Below are positions 36,498 to 45,793 of a stretch of 64,000 nt of DNA, in pieces. Origin of the DNA: Chloroflexota bacterium (GTDB lineage Bacteria; Chloroflexota; Limnocylindria; Limnocylindrales; CSP1-4); the NCBI GenBank assembly GCA_017853275.1, contig JAFMJV010000007.1, forward strand, positions 27,127 to 91,126, given 5' to 3'. The translations under genes were made by a program, and so were the position numbers. The notes under the pieces are model-generated. The model was not told the DNA's origin, searched no databases, and saw only the letters and a list, made by a program, of their open reading frames with translations. How positions within the stretch are numbered: the stretch's first letter is position 1; every line of letters starts with the position of its first letter.

Positions 36498-37754
36498 CTA
36501 CTCGAGGCCGGCGAGACCGTCCACGATCGCCTGGCAGGCGACCTCGGGGCCGGTCCCGTCAAGGAACATCGTGGTGATCGCGTTCGTGCCGATCTTGTCG
36601 AACTCGACCCAGTTCTTGTCCAGCGGCACGAACTTCGCGCTCGGCAGGGCGTCCGTGAAGGCCTTCGTGGGGCCCTCCTGGAAGTCCGGCAGGGCGAAGT
36701 GCTCGGTGTAGACCGGGAGGAAGCCGCGGTCCTTCACGAAGCGCAGGTTGTGGTCCGGCTCCATGAGGAACTCGACGAAGGCGATCGCCGCCGCCGGGTT
36801 CTTGCTGTCCTTGAAGATCGCGTAGACGTCGGTCACGCCGACGGTCGCCGCGTTCGTCCCCTGCGGGACCGGGAAGGTGGAGAAGGTCACGTCCGGACCC
36901 TTCTCCGCGATCATCCCGGTGAGCCAGGGCCCGCTGATCGTCATCGCGGCCTGGCCGCTCGCCATCGTGGCGACCTGCTGGTCGAAGGTCCCCGCGGTGA
37001 CGTCGGACTGGAAGAGGCCTTCCTTGTTCATCGTGTCCCAGACGGTGAGGCCCTTGACGCAGGCCTCCTGGTCCACGGAGAGCTTGCCGTCCTTGACGAG
37101 CTCGCCCCCGTTCGTGAAGTAGACGTAGTTGAACCAGGCGGCCATCGCCTCCTGGCCCTTCCCCTCGTAGTAGAAGGGGATCTCGACACCCGCGGCCTTC
37201 AGCGCCCGCGCGTCCTCGAGGAGCTCGTCCCAGGTGGCGGGCGGCGCATCGATCCCCGCCTGCGCGAAGAGGTCCTCGTTGTAGAAGACGGCCCGCGCGG
37301 ATGCGCCGTAGGAGAGCCCGGTGAGGCCGCCCTGGTAGCGCGCGCCGTCACGGAGCGCCGGGTCCATCCGGCCGAGCAGGTCGGCGCTGTAGCCCGCCTC
37401 CTCCCAGTCGAGGAGGACGCCCGCGTCCGCGAGCGGCGGGAGCCACGAGCTGGCGATCTGGGCGACATCGGGCGGCGCGCCACCGGAGGCCTGGGTGGTC
37501 AGCGAATCCCGGTAGGTGTCCAGGTTCGGGATCTCGAGCGTCAGGTTGACGTTCGGGTGCAGCGCGTTGAACTCGGCCTTCATCTCGTCGAGCCAGGGCT
37601 GCATCTTCGCGTCGTAGGCGAGGAAGTCCACGCGCAGGTCGCCGGACAGCTCGTCCTGCCCGACGGCGGCTCCCGCCGCCAGGGTCGTCCCCACGAGCGC
37701 GGCGAGCGCGCCCGCGATGACCGCCCGGCTCCCCGGGCGAGTCCTCGTCTCCAT
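36498..37754 (-). CDS. Sugar ABC transporter extracellular binding protein
   Basis: Signal peptide VIAGALAALVGTTLAAGAAVGQ; family-1 SBP (FNALHPNVNLTLEIPNLDTYRDSL). Confidence 0.9.
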   Translation of the reverse strand: METRTRPGSRAVIAGALAALVGTTLAAGAAVGQDELSGDLRVDFLAYDAKMQPWLDEMKAEFNALHPNVNLTLEIPNLDTYRDSLTTQASGGAPPDVAQIASSWLPPLADAGVLLDWEEAGYSADLLGRMDPALRDGARYQGGLTGLSYGASARAVFYNEDLFAQAGIDAPPATWDELLEDARALKAAGVEIPFYYEGKGQEAMAAWFNYVYFTNGGELVKDGKLSVDQEACVKGLTVWDTMNKEGLFQSDVTAGTFDQQVATMASGQAAMTISGPWLTGMIAEKGPDVTFSTFPVPQGTNAATVGVTDVYAIFKDSKNPAAAIAFVEFLMEPDHNLRFVKDRGFLPVYTEHFALPDFQEGPTKAFTDALPSAKFVPLDKNWVEFDKIGTNAITTMFLDGTGPEVACQAIVDGLAGLE

Positions 37755-37852
37755 CCGTTCCTCCTCTTCAGGGACCGCGCATCGCACGGCCCACCGGTGA
37801 CCGCCCGCCGGCGGAGAGCGGTCGGACCAGTCTGCCAAATCCGTGCGGGGGT

Positions 37853-37866
37853 GGGAACCCGTTCCT
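37853..37866. promoter_or_regulatory. Operator-like inverted repeat GGGAAC-CC-GTTCCT
   Basis: Imperfect palindrome between divergent SBP and ALDH genes. Confidence 0.35.
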
Positions 37867-37901
37867 GCGCGGTCGGGCCCCGGGCGGATGGGTCGCCTCG
37901 C

Positions 37902-37907
37902 TAGACT
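37902..37907 (+). promoter_or_regulatory. -10 element TAGACT
   Basis: Upstream of GTG 37950. Confidence 0.45.
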
Positions 37908-37949
37908 CGCCGCAGCCCACCCCCCCAACCAGCAGACGAGGTCGATCCC

Positions 37950-39431
37950 GTGAGCGCACCGGTCCGGCTCGCCGACGCCCGCCACCTCATCGACGGCCGC
38001 GAGGTCGATTCCGTCTCCGGACGGACCTTCGCGACGATCGACCCCTCCACCGGCACGGAGCTCGCCCGGGTCGCCTTCGGCGAGGCCGAGGATGTGGACC
38101 GGGCCGTCCAGTCCGGACGACGTGCCTTCCAGGCGGGGAGCTGGTCCCGGCTCTCCCCCGGGGAGCGCGCGAAGCGGATGCGCAGGCTCGCCGATCTCAT
38201 CCACGCGGACGCGGACCGGATCGGCGCGATCGAATCACGGGATACCGGGAAGCCGTTGGGACAGGCGACCGCGGAGGTCCACGTGGGCGCGGACTTCCTC
38301 ACCTACTTCGCGGGCCACGCGGAGCTGCCGGACGGCCGGACCTACCCGGTGGATGCGGGCTACTTCGTCTACTCGAAGCGCGAGCCGTACGGGGTGGTCG
38401 GCGCGATCTCGCCCTGGAACTACCCCTTCCTCCTCGCCTGCTGGAAGACGGCGCCGGCGCTCGCGGTGGGGAACAGCGTCGTCCTCAAGATGGCGGAGCA
38501 GACGCCGCTCTCCACCTCCGAGCTCGGCCGGCTCGCGCTCGAGGCGGGGATCCCGGCGGGCGTCCTGAACATCGTCCATGGGGACGGCCCCACGACCGGC
38601 GCATCGCTCGTCGCCCACCCCCACGTCCCCAAGCTCACCTTCACCGGCTCCACCGCCGTGGGCCAGGCGATCCTGCGCTCCGCGGCGGACCACGTGAAGA
38701 GCGTCCACCTGGAGCTCGGTGGCAAGACGCCGAACCTGATCTTCGCGGACGCGGACATCGACCAGGCGGTGGCGGGCTCCCTCTTCACCGCCTTCTACAA
38801 CACGGGCCAGATCTGCACCTCGGGCTCCCGTCTGCTGGTGGAGCGCTCCGTGGCGGACCGGGTGATCGCCGCCTTCGTGGAGCGGGCGGGGCGGATCCGC
38901 GTGGGCGATCCGGCCGCGGGCGGGACCCAGCTCGGGCCGCTCATCTCCGCCGAGCAGCACGCGCGCGTGACCGGCTACATCGCGGAGGGCCTCCGCGAGG
39001 GGGCGACCCTGGCCCTCGGCGGTGGCCGCGGGGCGGTGGAGGGGAGCAACGGCTACTACGTGGAGCCCACGATCTTCACCGGCGTCCGGCCGGGGATGCG
39101 CATCGCCCAGGAGGAGATCTTCGGGCCGGTCCTCTCCGTCATCACCTTCGATGACGAGGAGGAGGCGCTGCGGATCGCGAACGACGTGATGTACGGCCTC
39201 GCGGCCACCGTCTGGACCACGGACCTCCGGCGCGCCTTCCGCGTGGCGGAGCGCCTGGAGGCCGGGATCATCTGGACGAACTGCCCGCACTACCTCCCGG
39301 TCAACGTCCCGTACGAGGGCCACAAGCTCTCGGGGCTCGGCGAGGACCTGGGGATCGAGGCGCTCCAGACCTTCACCCACCTGAAGACCCACGCGATCAA
39401 CCACGGCGGCGGATCGATGGGCTGGGCGTGA
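37950..39431 (+). CDS. Aldehyde dehydrogenase family protein (betaine-aldehyde dehydrogenase-like)
   Basis: LELGGKTPNLIFADADI, FYNTGQICTSGSRLLV (Cys), EEIFGPVLSVITFDDEEEAL. Confidence 0.92.
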   Translation: MSAPVRLADARHLIDGREVDSVSGRTFATIDPSTGTELARVAFGEAEDVDRAVQSGRRAFQAGSWSRLSPGERAKRMRRLADLIHADADRIGAIESRDTGKPLGQATAEVHVGADFLTYFAGHAELPDGRTYPVDAGYFVYSKREPYGVVGAISPWNYPFLLACWKTAPALAVGNSVVLKMAEQTPLSTSELGRLALEAGIPAGVLNIVHGDGPTTGASLVAHPHVPKLTFTGSTAVGQAILRSAADHVKSVHLELGGKTPNLIFADADIDQAVAGSLFTAFYNTGQICTSGSRLLVERSVADRVIAAFVERAGRIRVGDPAAGGTQLGPLISAEQHARVTGYIAEGLREGATLALGGGRGAVEGSNGYYVEPTIFTGVRPGMRIAQEEIFGPVLSVITFDDEEEALRIANDVMYGLAATVWTTDLRRAFRVAERLEAGIIWTNCPHYLPVNVPYEGHKLSGLGEDLGIEALQTFTHLKTHAINHGGGSMGWA

Positions 39432-40516
39432 GCGGCCCCGGAGCGGCCGAGCTCGCCGCGATCCGCGCCCTCTTCCACCCGGCCCCCCGGACGATCTACC
39501 TCGATACCGCGACCTACGGGCTCCCGCCCGGACCCACCGTGGCCGCGATGGCGGAGGCGATCGCGGCGTGGCAGGCGGGGACCGCGCACTGGAAGGACGA
39601 CTGGGACGAGCCGCTCGAGGAGACCTCGGCCCTCTTCGCGGACCTCATCGGGGCGCCCCGGGGGACGATCGCGCGGATCCCCCAGGCGTCGGTGGGGACC
39701 GGGCTCGTCGCCGCGCGGCTGGGCCCCGGCGATGAGGTCGTGGTCCCGGAGGACGAGTTCACCTCCACCCTCTACCCGCTCCTCGTGGCGGAGCGGCGCG
39801 GGGCGCGGATCCGCCAGGTCCCGATCGATCGCCTCGCGGATTCGATCGGCCCCGCCACGACCCTCGTCGCCACGAGCATCGTCCAGATGCAGACCGGCCG
39901 GATGGCGGACCTCCCCGCGATCCTCGGGCGCGCGGAGCACGCGGGCGCGCGCGTCCTCCTGGACGGGACGCAGTCGATCCCCTTCGTCCCGCTCGAGGAG
40001 CACCTCCCACGCGTGGACTACCTCGTCTGCTCCGGCTACAAGCACCTCCTCATGCCCCGCGGCGCCTCCTTCCTCTACGTGCGGCGCGATCGCTGGGACG
40101 CGCTCGAGCCGCTGAACGCGAACTGGCGCGCGGCGGACCTCCCCTTCGGCCGCTACTTCGGCGGGCCGCTCCACCTGGCGCCGGACGCCGCCCGCTTCGA
40201 CGTCTCGATGGGCTGGATCACGTGGATGGGCGCGATGGCCTCGCTCCGGCTCCTCGTGGCCTGGAAGTCCGCCGGGGTCCTCCCCGGGGTCGTGGCCCAT
40301 GCCCGCGAGCTCGCCCGGCGGACGGGGGTCCCCCATGAGGGGGGCACGCTCGTCTCCGTCCCCACCCCGGATCCCGCAGCGGCGGGCGTCGCGCTCGCCC
40401 GCGCGGGGATCAAGGCCGCCCTGCGCGGGACGGGGATCCGCTTCGCGCCGCACGTCTGGACCACGGAGGCGGAGATCGTGGAGGCGGCGGAGGCGATCCT
40501 CCCCTTCCGCGGCTGA
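39428..40516 (+). CDS. Aminotransferase class V
   Basis: YLDTATYGLPP, VLLDGTQSIPFVP, VCSGYKHLLMPRG (PLP Lys); GTGA overlap with ALDH. Confidence 0.85.
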   Translation: MSGPGAAELAAIRALFHPAPRTIYLDTATYGLPPGPTVAAMAEAIAAWQAGTAHWKDDWDEPLEETSALFADLIGAPRGTIARIPQASVGTGLVAARLGPGDEVVVPEDEFTSTLYPLLVAERRGARIRQVPIDRLADSIGPATTLVATSIVQMQTGRMADLPAILGRAEHAGARVLLDGTQSIPFVPLEEHLPRVDYLVCSGYKHLLMPRGASFLYVRRDRWDALEPLNANWRAADLPFGRYFGGPLHLAPDAARFDVSMGWITWMGAMASLRLLVAWKSAGVLPGVVAHARELARRTGVPHEGGTLVSVPTPDPAAAGVALARAGIKAALRGTGIRFAPHVWTTEAEIVEAAEAILPFRG

Positions 40517-40529
40517 TCTCCGCGCGCGC

Positions 40530-40535
40530 TAGACT
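40530..40535 (+). promoter_or_regulatory. -10 element TAGACT with a long downstream untranslated region
   Basis: gctagactcg; next ATG is 40717. Confidence 0.4.
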
Positions 40536-40716
40536 CGTAGCACTCGTGCTCTGTGCGCCGGCCGGCGCTGCGGTCCGAGCGTGGCAACCCCGATCCACCC
40601 GTTCGTCCGGCCGGGCGGCGGAGCGACGCGCTCCGTGCGCAGAGAACCCGCCGCGCGCCCCGGGTCGCCGGCACCATGCCTGAGCGGGGGTCCCGCAGGG
40701 CCGGAAGGAGCACCGG

Positions 40717-40977
40717 ATGACGAAGCGATCGCGATTCGAGCGGGCCCGGCGGGACGCTCAGCAGGAGGATGTCGCGCGGATCGAGGCCGCCTGGCGTGCC
40801 CGTCTCCCCGCGGACGTGACCAAGGAGTTCGCGCGCTCCGTGGAGGCGGCCCGCACCCGCGGCCCGATCCCGCCGCCGCCGAACCAGCCCCCCGGCACGA
40901 TCCCGAACCCGCCCCGGCCCGGCCACGAGCCGAAGCCCAAGAAGGCGGAGACCCGCGGCTCCCGGCGGTCCGGCTGA
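40717..40977 (+). CDS. Small hypothetical protein, charged N-terminus and proline-rich C-terminus
   Basis: ggaaggag SD 6 nt before ATG; couples to the next ORF. Confidence 0.55.
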   Translation: MTKRSRFERARRDAQQEDVARIEAAWRARLPADVTKEFARSVEAARTRGPIPPPPNQPPGTIPNPPRPGHEPKPKKAETRGSRRSG

Positions 40978-41327
40978 TGGCGCGCAAGCGCAAGGTCGCC
41001 TGGACCCCGCGGCCCTCCCGCGGACCTGCTCCGGCGACCGCCCGGCCGGCCACCCCGCCGACCGTCGCGATCATCGATACGAAGGCCGGGCGCGGCCGCG
41101 CGGACGTTCTCGCGGGGAGCCGCGTCCTCGTCTCGGGGACGGGGCCCTTCGCGGGCGAGACCGGCGTGGTCGAGCGCGTCATCGGCGGGGTGATCCCCGC
41201 GGCGCTCGTGCGCACGGAGAGCGGCCGGAGCGGTCGGGTCCGCCTGGTGGACTGCGAGCCGGTCCGCGGCCGCCCGGAGAGCGCGGCCCCCACGGAGAGC
41301 GCCGCGGCAGAGCCCGCGGAGGGCTAG
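40977..41327 (+). CDS. Small basic protein with KOW-like segment
   Basis: VLAGSRVLVSGTGPFAGETGVVERV segment; TGATG coupling to the upstream ORF. Confidence 0.55.
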   Translation: MARKRKVAWTPRPSRGPAPATARPATPPTVAIIDTKAGRGRADVLAGSRVLVSGTGPFAGETGVVERVIGGVIPAALVRTESGRSGRVRLVDCEPVRGRPESAAPTESAAAEPAEG

Positions 41328-41333
41328 CCCGCC

Positions 41334-41351
41334 CCCGCGCGGAAGCGCGGG
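41334..41351. terminator. Terminator hairpin with GGAA tetraloop
   Basis: cccgcgc-ggaa-gcgcggg, between convergent genes. Confidence 0.55.
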
Positions 41352-41352
41352 A

Positions 41353-42615
41353 TCAGGCCCCCGCGGCGCGCGGGACGCGGAAGCCGTCCGCGACCCGCCG
41401 GTCCAGGACGAGCGCGCCGCGCAGGATGACGACCTCGGGGTCCCGGAGCGCGGAGATCCGCGCGAGCGGGTCCCCGCGGACCGCGATGAGATCGGCCGCC
41501 CAGCCGGGCTCCACGTAGCCCACCTCGGGGAGCCGGAAGAGCCGCGCGTCGTTGATCGTGGCCGCGGCAAGCGCGTCGCGCGGGTGCATCCCGAGCTCCC
41601 CGTAGATCTCCAGCTCGCTCACCATGTCCCCGATATGGACGAGCGGCGCGCCGCCGTCGTTCCCCGCCGCGATCGGCACGCCGCGGGCGAAGGCGATCTC
41701 CAGCGTCCGCAGCAGGGTCTCCGAGAGCGCCCGGCACTTCTCCACCACGTAGTCCGGGATCCCGAGCTCCGTGCCACCCTCCAGGATCGCCCGGTCCGAG
41801 AGGATCGTGGGGTCGAGGAAGGTCCCGCGCTCGAGCATGAGCGCGATCGTCTCCGCCCCCATCCCATGGCCGTGCTCCACGGAATCGACGCCCGCCCGGA
41901 CCGCGTTCCGGCCGCCGTCGTCGCTCTCCACGTGCGCGGCCACCACCCGGTCCGCCTTGTGCGCCTCCTCCACCGCGGCGGCCATCTCCGCCTCGGTCAG
42001 CTGGGGCGCGCCGGCCCGCTGGTTCGGGGTCATCATCCCGCCGGTCGCCATCAGCTTGATCGCCGTGGCCCCGGCCTTGATCTGGCCCCGGACGCCCTTC
42101 CGGACCTCGTCCGGCCCGTCGCACTCCACGCCCATCCAGTGGCCGTGGCCGCCGGTCATCGTGATCACCTTGCCGCAGGTGAGCATCCGCGGCCCGAGGA
42201 TCTCGTCCCGCTCCACCATCGCCCGGAGCGCGATATCGATCCCACCCACCGCGCCCACGTCACGGATCGTGGTGACGCCGCTCTCCACCACCTCGCGCAG
42301 GCGGCGGGCGGAGCGGATCGCGGTCTCCGCGGGCGTCTCGGCGGCGAGCGTGGCGCCGGGGTCCGGAGAGCCGTCCAGGGTGATGTGCGCGTGGGCGTTC
42401 ATCAGGCCGGGGACGAGCGTCAGGCCGGCGAGCTCCACGATCCGGGCGCCGCGGAGCGCGGGCGCGTCCTCCGGGATCCCGCCGGGATCGATCGCGAGGA
42501 TCCGGCCGCCATCCACGAGGAGATCCGCGCGCTCGTGCCGGAGCCCGCGTCCATCCGCGACCCGGGCGCCACGGAGGAGGAGCCGCTCGTCGCGGCGTGC
42601 CGAGACCTGCTGCAT
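41353..42615 (-). CDS. Amidohydrolase family protein (M38/imidazolonepropionase-like) (1)
   Basis: LMNAHAHITLDGS, IKLMATGGMMT (candidate carboxylated Lys), VAAHVES, SVEHGHGM, AGNDGG. Confidence 0.87.
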   Translation of the reverse strand: MQQVSARRDERLLLRGARVADGRGLRHERADLLVDGGRILAIDPGGIPEDAPALRGARIVELAGLTLVPGLMNAHAHITLDGSPDPGATLAAETPAETAIRSARRLREVVESGVTTIRDVGAVGGIDIALRAMVERDEILGPRMLTCGKVITMTGGHGHWMGVECDGPDEVRKGVRGQIKAGATAIKLMATGGMMTPNQRAGAPQLTEAEMAAAVEEAHKADRVVAAHVESDDGGRNAVRAGVDSVEHGHGMGAETIALMLERGTFLDPTILSDRAILEGGTELGIPDYVVEKCRALSETLLRTLEIAFARGVPIAAGNDGGAPLVHIGDMVSELEIYGELGMHPRDALAAATINDARLFRLPEVGYVEPGWAADLIAVRGDPLARISALRDPEVVILRGALVLDRRVADGFRVPRAAGA

Positions 42616-42618
42616 CGC

Positions 42619-43878
42619 TCAGGCCGCCTGCGGGACGCGCGCGCCGCCGAGCCAGACGTCGCGCGGCGTGCCGAGGACGGCGAGCGTGGCGAGCGGGTCT
42701 CCGGGGACCACGAGGAGGTCCGCGGGTCGGCCGGCGAGGAGGCGCCCGGCCACCTCCCCGGCCCCGATCGAATCGGCGGCCGCGCTCGTCCCGGCGACGA
42801 TCGCCTCCATCGGGGAGAGCCCCGCCTCCGTCAGCGCATCGATCTCCAGCCAGCCGCGGCCGGGGAGCGAGCGGCCCCACGGGGAATCGGAGCCCGCCAT
42901 GATCCGGGCGCCGGCGGCGCGGAGGCGGCTCACCGTGTCCAGCTTCGCGTCCCAGAAGCGCTGCGTGGAGACCTCCGTGGCGAGCTCGTCCGCGGTGAGG
43001 GTCCCGCCCGCGGCGCGGACGTCGCGGAAGTAGTGGATCCAGGCGCGGATGTCATGCATCGTGGGGTTCACCCAGGCGCCCTGGCGGACGATCCGCTCGG
43101 TGAGGTCGGGGCGGTAGGCGTAGGTGCCGGTCTCGTCGAACATCGAGCAGTGGATGACCATGTCCACGCCGGCATCCAGGACGTCCGAGATCGCCTGGTT
43201 CGGGACCGCGTGGGCGCCCGTGAGACGCTCGCCGCGGTGCGCCTCGTCGATGATCGCGGCGAGCTCGGCCGGGGTGAAGGCGGGGCGCCAGATGTGGGAG
43301 GAGCGGGTGCTCCCGCCGGACGCGACGATCTTGATGAAGTCGGCGCCCTCCTTCACGAGGCCCCGGACGACCTGGCGGACCCCGTCCACGCCGTCCGCCT
43401 CGCCACCGAAGAAGTGGAGGTGGCCGCCGGTGATCGTCACCGGCCGCCCGCAGACGAGCATCCGGGGACCGGGGAGGACGCCGCGCCCGATCGCATCCTT
43501 CAGGTCAAAGGCCACCCGGCCCTTGGCGCCGTTCTCCCGGAGCGTGGTCACGCCGGAGCGGAGGGCGGCCATCGCGTTCGCCGCGGCCCGCAGGAGGAGG
43601 AAGCTCTCCTCCTCGGCGCCGATCACGTCCCCGCGCGTGGAGTCGCCGGGCGCCACGAGATGGGTGTGGCCGTCCACCAGCCCCGGCAGGATCGTGGCGT
43701 CCCCATAGGCGGTGACCGGGGCATCCGCACCCTCCGGCGCCCGGATCTCGGACCGGCGCCCGATCGCGCGGATCGTCGTGCCCTCGAGGAGGAGCGCAGC
43801 ATCCGCGAGCGGCGGGGCGCCGGTGCCGTCGATGAGGCGGTCCGCGGTGAGGATCCGGAAGGGGCTCGGCGCGCTCAA
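42619..43878 (-). CDS. Amidohydrolase family protein (M38-like) (2)
   Basis: LVDGHTHLVAPG, IKIVASGGSTRS, GSDSPWG. Confidence 0.87.
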   Translation of the reverse strand: MSAPSPFRILTADRLIDGTGAPPLADAALLLEGTTIRAIGRRSEIRAPEGADAPVTAYGDATILPGLVDGHTHLVAPGDSTRGDVIGAEEESFLLLRAAANAMAALRSGVTTLRENGAKGRVAFDLKDAIGRGVLPGPRMLVCGRPVTITGGHLHFFGGEADGVDGVRQVVRGLVKEGADFIKIVASGGSTRSSHIWRPAFTPAELAAIIDEAHRGERLTGAHAVPNQAISDVLDAGVDMVIHCSMFDETGTYAYRPDLTERIVRQGAWVNPTMHDIRAWIHYFRDVRAAGGTLTADELATEVSTQRFWDAKLDTVSRLRAAGARIMAGSDSPWGRSLPGRGWLEIDALTEAGLSPMEAIVAGTSAAADSIGAGEVAGRLLAGRPADLLVVPGDPLATLAVLGTPRDVWLGGARVPQAA

Positions 43879-43949
43879 GGGTCCCTCGCTGGGTGGCGGG
43901 CCATCCCGCTCCGGCCGTGTCCCGCCGGGGCCATGGGAGGCTGGGCGGG

Positions 43950-43955
43950 AGCGTA
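43950..43955 (-). promoter_or_regulatory. -10 element TACGCT
   Basis: Upstream of ATG 43878. Confidence 0.4.
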
Positions 43956-44023
43956 GCGGAGCCGGGGGCGGGCTGCGGGCCCGGCGGGACGCCCCGGCGT
44001 GGGCCGCCGATGCATATCCCCCC

Positions 44024-44053
44024 TTGTCGTGCCCCGCAGACTACTCGTATAGT
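44024..44053 (+). promoter_or_regulatory. Promoter TTGTCG-N18-TATAGT
   Basis: Sigma70-like -35/-10 upstream of GTG 44104. Confidence 0.55.
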
Positions 44054-44103
44054 GCGCCGCGTTCCGGGGTGCTGTGCCCCGGGAGATCCGGAGGTGATCG
44101 ACC

Positions 44104-45597
44104 GTGTCCTCTCGTATCGCCCGGGTGAGGCCGGGCTCGCTCGCGATCGCGCTGGCGCTCGTCGCCGGGGCGATCGGAGCCCCCGCCGTGGCCGCCGCTC
44201 CCGCGGCCGGCCGGACCGTGCCCAGGCCGGTGAGCGTGGCCGCCGTTCCCACGAGCGGCGCCCGGACCTGCGCCGTCACCCTGAACGGGACGAGCTACCG
44301 GAGCCTCGCCGCCGCCACCCAGGCGGCCGTGGATGGCGACACGATCCGCGTGCGGGGTGTCTGCCCGGGGATGGCGATCGTGGAGTCTGATATCACGATC
44401 GTCGGCGTCCGCACGGCGACCTCCGGGGCCCCCACGGTGACCGGCCAGGGCGCCGGCCGGCCGATCACGATCTGGCCGGGGTCGGACGTGACGATCCGCA
44501 ACCTCGTCATCCGGGATGGCTGGAGCGGCAACGAGGGCGGCGGGATCTATCTCGAGTTCTCCGCCGTGACGCTGGACGGCGTCACCATGATGCGCAACCG
44601 GGCGGTGCGCGGCGGCGCGATCTACGCCTACCAGTCGTCCGTCACGCTCGACGGCGAGACGCTCCTCCACCGGAACCGCGCCTACTTCGAGCCGGGCGGC
44701 GCGGTCTATGCCGGTGACTCGACGGTCGTGATGAACGACACGAGCCGGGTCACACGGAACCGGGTCATCGACGACCACGCGGGCGGCTTCGATCTGAACC
44801 GGTCGGACCTGACGATGAACGACCGGTCCCGGATCGACCACAACGTGACGATCGGGGACAACGGGGGCGGCGTCCGCCTCCAGGCCTACGACCAGAACAG
44901 CTACACGATCACGCTGAACGATGACGCGCGGATCGACCACAACCGCGCGTGGGACGGGTACGGTGGCGGGATCTACGCCGGGGGCGACGATGTCAACGTC
45001 GTGCTCAACGACCGCGCGTCGATCGACCGGAACGTCGCCGACAGCGGCGGCGGCCTCTTCGGCCAGTACGACCTCACGATGAACGGTTCGTCGCAGATCT
45101 TCCGCAACACCGCCGAAGCGAGCGGTGGCCTCAGCTTCAGCGGCACCAACCTCCTCCTGACGATGAATGATTCGGCGCGGATCGCCCGGAACGTGTCGGA
45201 GGATTCGGGCGGGGGGATCCGGCTCGGCGGCAGCACCACGCTGACGATGAACGGGACCTCGGCGATCCTGCGCAACGCCACCCTGGGCGACGGCGGTGGG
45301 ATCTACATGTACGACGGGCCCACGGTCGTGATGAATGACAGCGCACGCGTCGCCGGCAACATCGCCGGCGGCCTGGGCGGCGGGCTTACGGTCGAAGTCG
45401 CCACGTTGACGATGAACGGCTCCGCCGTGGTCACGGGCAACCGCCATTCGGCCGCCGAGAACGGTGCCGGGGTCGCCTGGTGCAACAGCACCCTCAACGG
45501 GGTCACGGCCCTGACGAACGTCCTCGGGAACCTCGCCCCGAATGGCCCGATCGGCAACGACGCGGCCACGAACGTGGCGCAGCACTTCGGCTGCTGA
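44104..45597 (+). CDS. Secreted right-handed beta-helix repeat protein (Pmp/adhesin-like) (1)
   Basis: Signal peptide and about 12 repeats of about 27 aa (GGGIYxxxSxVTMNDxSRIxxN); C-terminal Cys. Confidence 0.88.
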   Translation: MSSRIARVRPGSLAIALALVAGAIGAPAVAAAPAAGRTVPRPVSVAAVPTSGARTCAVTLNGTSYRSLAAATQAAVDGDTIRVRGVCPGMAIVESDITIVGVRTATSGAPTVTGQGAGRPITIWPGSDVTIRNLVIRDGWSGNEGGGIYLEFSAVTLDGVTMMRNRAVRGGAIYAYQSSVTLDGETLLHRNRAYFEPGGAVYAGDSTVVMNDTSRVTRNRVIDDHAGGFDLNRSDLTMNDRSRIDHNVTIGDNGGGVRLQAYDQNSYTITLNDDARIDHNRAWDGYGGGIYAGGDDVNVVLNDRASIDRNVADSGGGLFGQYDLTMNGSSQIFRNTAEASGGLSFSGTNLLLTMNDSARIARNVSEDSGGGIRLGGSTTLTMNGTSAILRNATLGDGGGIYMYDGPTVVMNDSARVAGNIAGGLGGGLTVEVATLTMNGSAVVTGNRHSAAENGAGVAWCNSTLNGVTALTNVLGNLAPNGPIGNDAATNVAQHFGC

Positions 45598-45603
45598 CCG
45601 ACC

Positions 45604-45678
45604 CCGGCGCCCCGTGAGGGGTGCCGGACCGGACGTTCCTTCCGACCCGCCGCGGGCCTGCCGGCCTGTGGCGGATCG
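45604..45678 (+). terminator. Double-hairpin 3' element, copy 1
   Basis: ccggcgcccc-gtga-ggggtgccgg, then cgacccgcc...ggcggatcg. Confidence 0.65.
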
Positions 45679-45685
45679 GTGATTC

Positions 45686-45703
45686 GGGGGGGGGTAGCCC
45701 CCC
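45686..45703. repeat. Homopolymeric G9 tract followed by TA-GCCCCCC
   Basis: gggggggggtagcccccc upstream of the promoter of beta-helix gene 2. Confidence 0.7.
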
Positions 45704-45733
45704 ACCTTGGCGGCCATGCTCCCTGATCCGTGG

Positions 45734-45739
45734 TAGCGT
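45734..45739 (+). promoter_or_regulatory. -10 element TAGCGT, followed by 5' palindrome ggcaca-ccg-tgtgcc (45751-45765)
   Basis: Upstream of ATG 45794. Confidence 0.45.
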
Positions 45740-45793
45740 CCCGGCGTTTCGGCACACCGTGTGCCATCCAGCCCAGCGGAGGGAACCAGCTTC

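Noticed and set aside
40691-40716. SRP (4.5S) RNA-like apex: tcccgcagggccggaaggagcaccgg
   Set aside because: It resembles the conserved ccgcc-agg-ccGGAAgg-agca core, but the symmetric loop is altered, no long flanking helix forms, and ggaaggag is explained as the SD of the ORF at 40717.
41584-43956. 790-aa plus-strand ORF
   Set aside because: Antisense to two clear amidohydrolases; R/E/D/H-rich shadow translation.
45604-45627. Insertion-sequence terminal repeats (shared element at 45604, 47381, 61845)
   Set aside because: Each lies directly at a gene 3' end, forms hairpins and has no associated transposase or target-site duplication; terminator or 3' UTR element is the simpler reading.
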